DNA from: Coptis chinensis
Lineage: Eukaryota > Streptophyta > Magnoliopsida > Ranunculales > Ranunculaceae
Assembly: GCA_015680905.1 (NCBI GenBank)
Contig: CM027378.1
Location: forward strand, 43,311,001-43,375,000
Direction: 5' to 3'
Length of the DNA: 64,000 nt
Position numbers and translations under genes: made by a program. Under the pieces are notes generated by a model, which was not told where the DNA came from, searched no databases, and saw only the letters and a list, made by a program, of their open reading frames with translations. Shown here piece after piece: positions 63,576 to 64,000 of the stretch (position 1 is its first letter; the number at the start of each line of letters is the position of its first letter).

Positions 63576-64000
63576 TCCGGTGGATCCTTCTCCCGCAAGA
63601 GTTCACATTAAAATAAAGGACAAAAAGAGGGTCGAAAATGTAGTTGCCGACCACTTATCTAGACTCACAAACGCGGCGATTAGATCGATTCTCGAGTCCA
63701 TACCGGACTCTTTTCCTAATGAGTATCTGTATGCCATATTTTAAGCACCATGGTATGCTGACATTGTAAATTATCTAGCGGCTGATGTTATGCCTTATAA
63801 TTGGTCAAGAAATGAACGTAAAAGTTTTTGGCCGAGTTAAGTTATACTACCGGATGAGCCCTACCTTTTTAAGTATTGTCGCGGATCGAGATTATTAGCC
63901 GTCGTTGTATTCCCCGGGGGAATACAATGAAGTTCTATCGTTTTGCCATGACAAAGAGTGTGGTGGCCATTTTAGTGGGATGAAAACAGCCGCTAAAGTT
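63576..64000 (+). pseudogene. pol: Integrase N-terminus, element D (cut by window edge)
   Basis: After the linker VENVVADHLSRLTN (about 63630-63675), the sequence reaches the integrase zinc-binding domain. FCHDKECGGHFSGMKTAAKV (about 63941-64000) supplies the characteristic His pair of the HHCC finger. The CC half and the catalytic D,D-35-E core lie beyond the window. A frameshift near 63920 precedes it. Integrase inserts the cDNA into chromosomal DNA. Confidence 0.8.

Larger units (their letters stand above)
57354..64000 (+). mobile_element. Athila-type element D with pol (runs off right edge)
   Basis: Complete 5' LTR, primer site, leader, gag, protease, reverse transcriptase, RNase H and the start of integrase, all on the plus strand. 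It is the only copy in the window with pol domains. Inserted into element C with left flank GACGC. Several frameshifts and stops mean this copy is inactive as it stands. Confidence 0.9.

Overview
The window is a repeat-dominated stretch of a plant nuclear genome, most likely a eudicot. The evidence is several nested Athila-type Ty3/gypsy LTR retrotransposons with a primer-binding site matching the 3' end of tRNA-Asp, MITE-like elements, a LINE remnant, and degenerate intron-containing fragments of plant genes. I found no intact, clearly functional host gene, and no rRNA, tRNA or CRISPR locus. Species cannot be named from this sequence.

Layout. (1) 1-3143: 5' part of a minus-strand Athila element (gag, leader, LTR) that runs off the left edge. 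(2) 3144-28351: a mosaic without LTR elements. It holds two Ulp1-like (C48) cysteine-protease loci, two DUF1985-like segments, a fragment of an FCP1/NIF-type HAD phosphatase, two CCHC/GRF zinc-finger loci, a dsRNA-binding-domain fragment and an acetolactate-synthase fragment inside a TIR-bounded element. It also holds a LINE endonuclease remnant, several MITE-like elements, two direct copies of a ~1 kb unit, and arrays of a ~20-bp palindrome centred on TGAACA..TGTTCA. (3) 28352-49399: a minus-strand solo LTR with a near-perfect 5-bp target duplication, split by a block of plus-strand Athila elements. Inside are element A (29125-37704), an inverted 3'-UTR piece (37723-38287) and element B (38288-49005). 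A and B carry gag and protease but no reverse transcriptase, RNase H or integrase; instead they carry Athila ORF-1/env-like cassettes separated by polypurine-tract-like sequences. (4) 49400-53351: mostly non-coding, with another palindrome array and an inverted third copy of the 1-kb unit. (5) 53352-64000: element C (LTR, gag) interrupted inside its gag-protease region by element D, which has a complete LTR, gag, a damaged protease, RT, RNase H and the start of integrase before the right edge.

How the parts fit. D is the only element here with recognisable pol domains; it is frameshifted, so it represents the kind of autonomous relative that could have supplied enzymes in trans to the pol-less A/B lineage. 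All elements share LTR ends (TGATA..TATCA), primer site, TATA box and gag, so they belong to one family in two or three subfamilies. Nearly every coding region has frameshifts or stops, so the window is best read as layered, decayed insertions. The most useful points are the PPT-punctuated modular 3' half of the pol-less elements, the palindrome arrays bordering the repeated 1-kb unit, and the unusual density of captured gene fragments.
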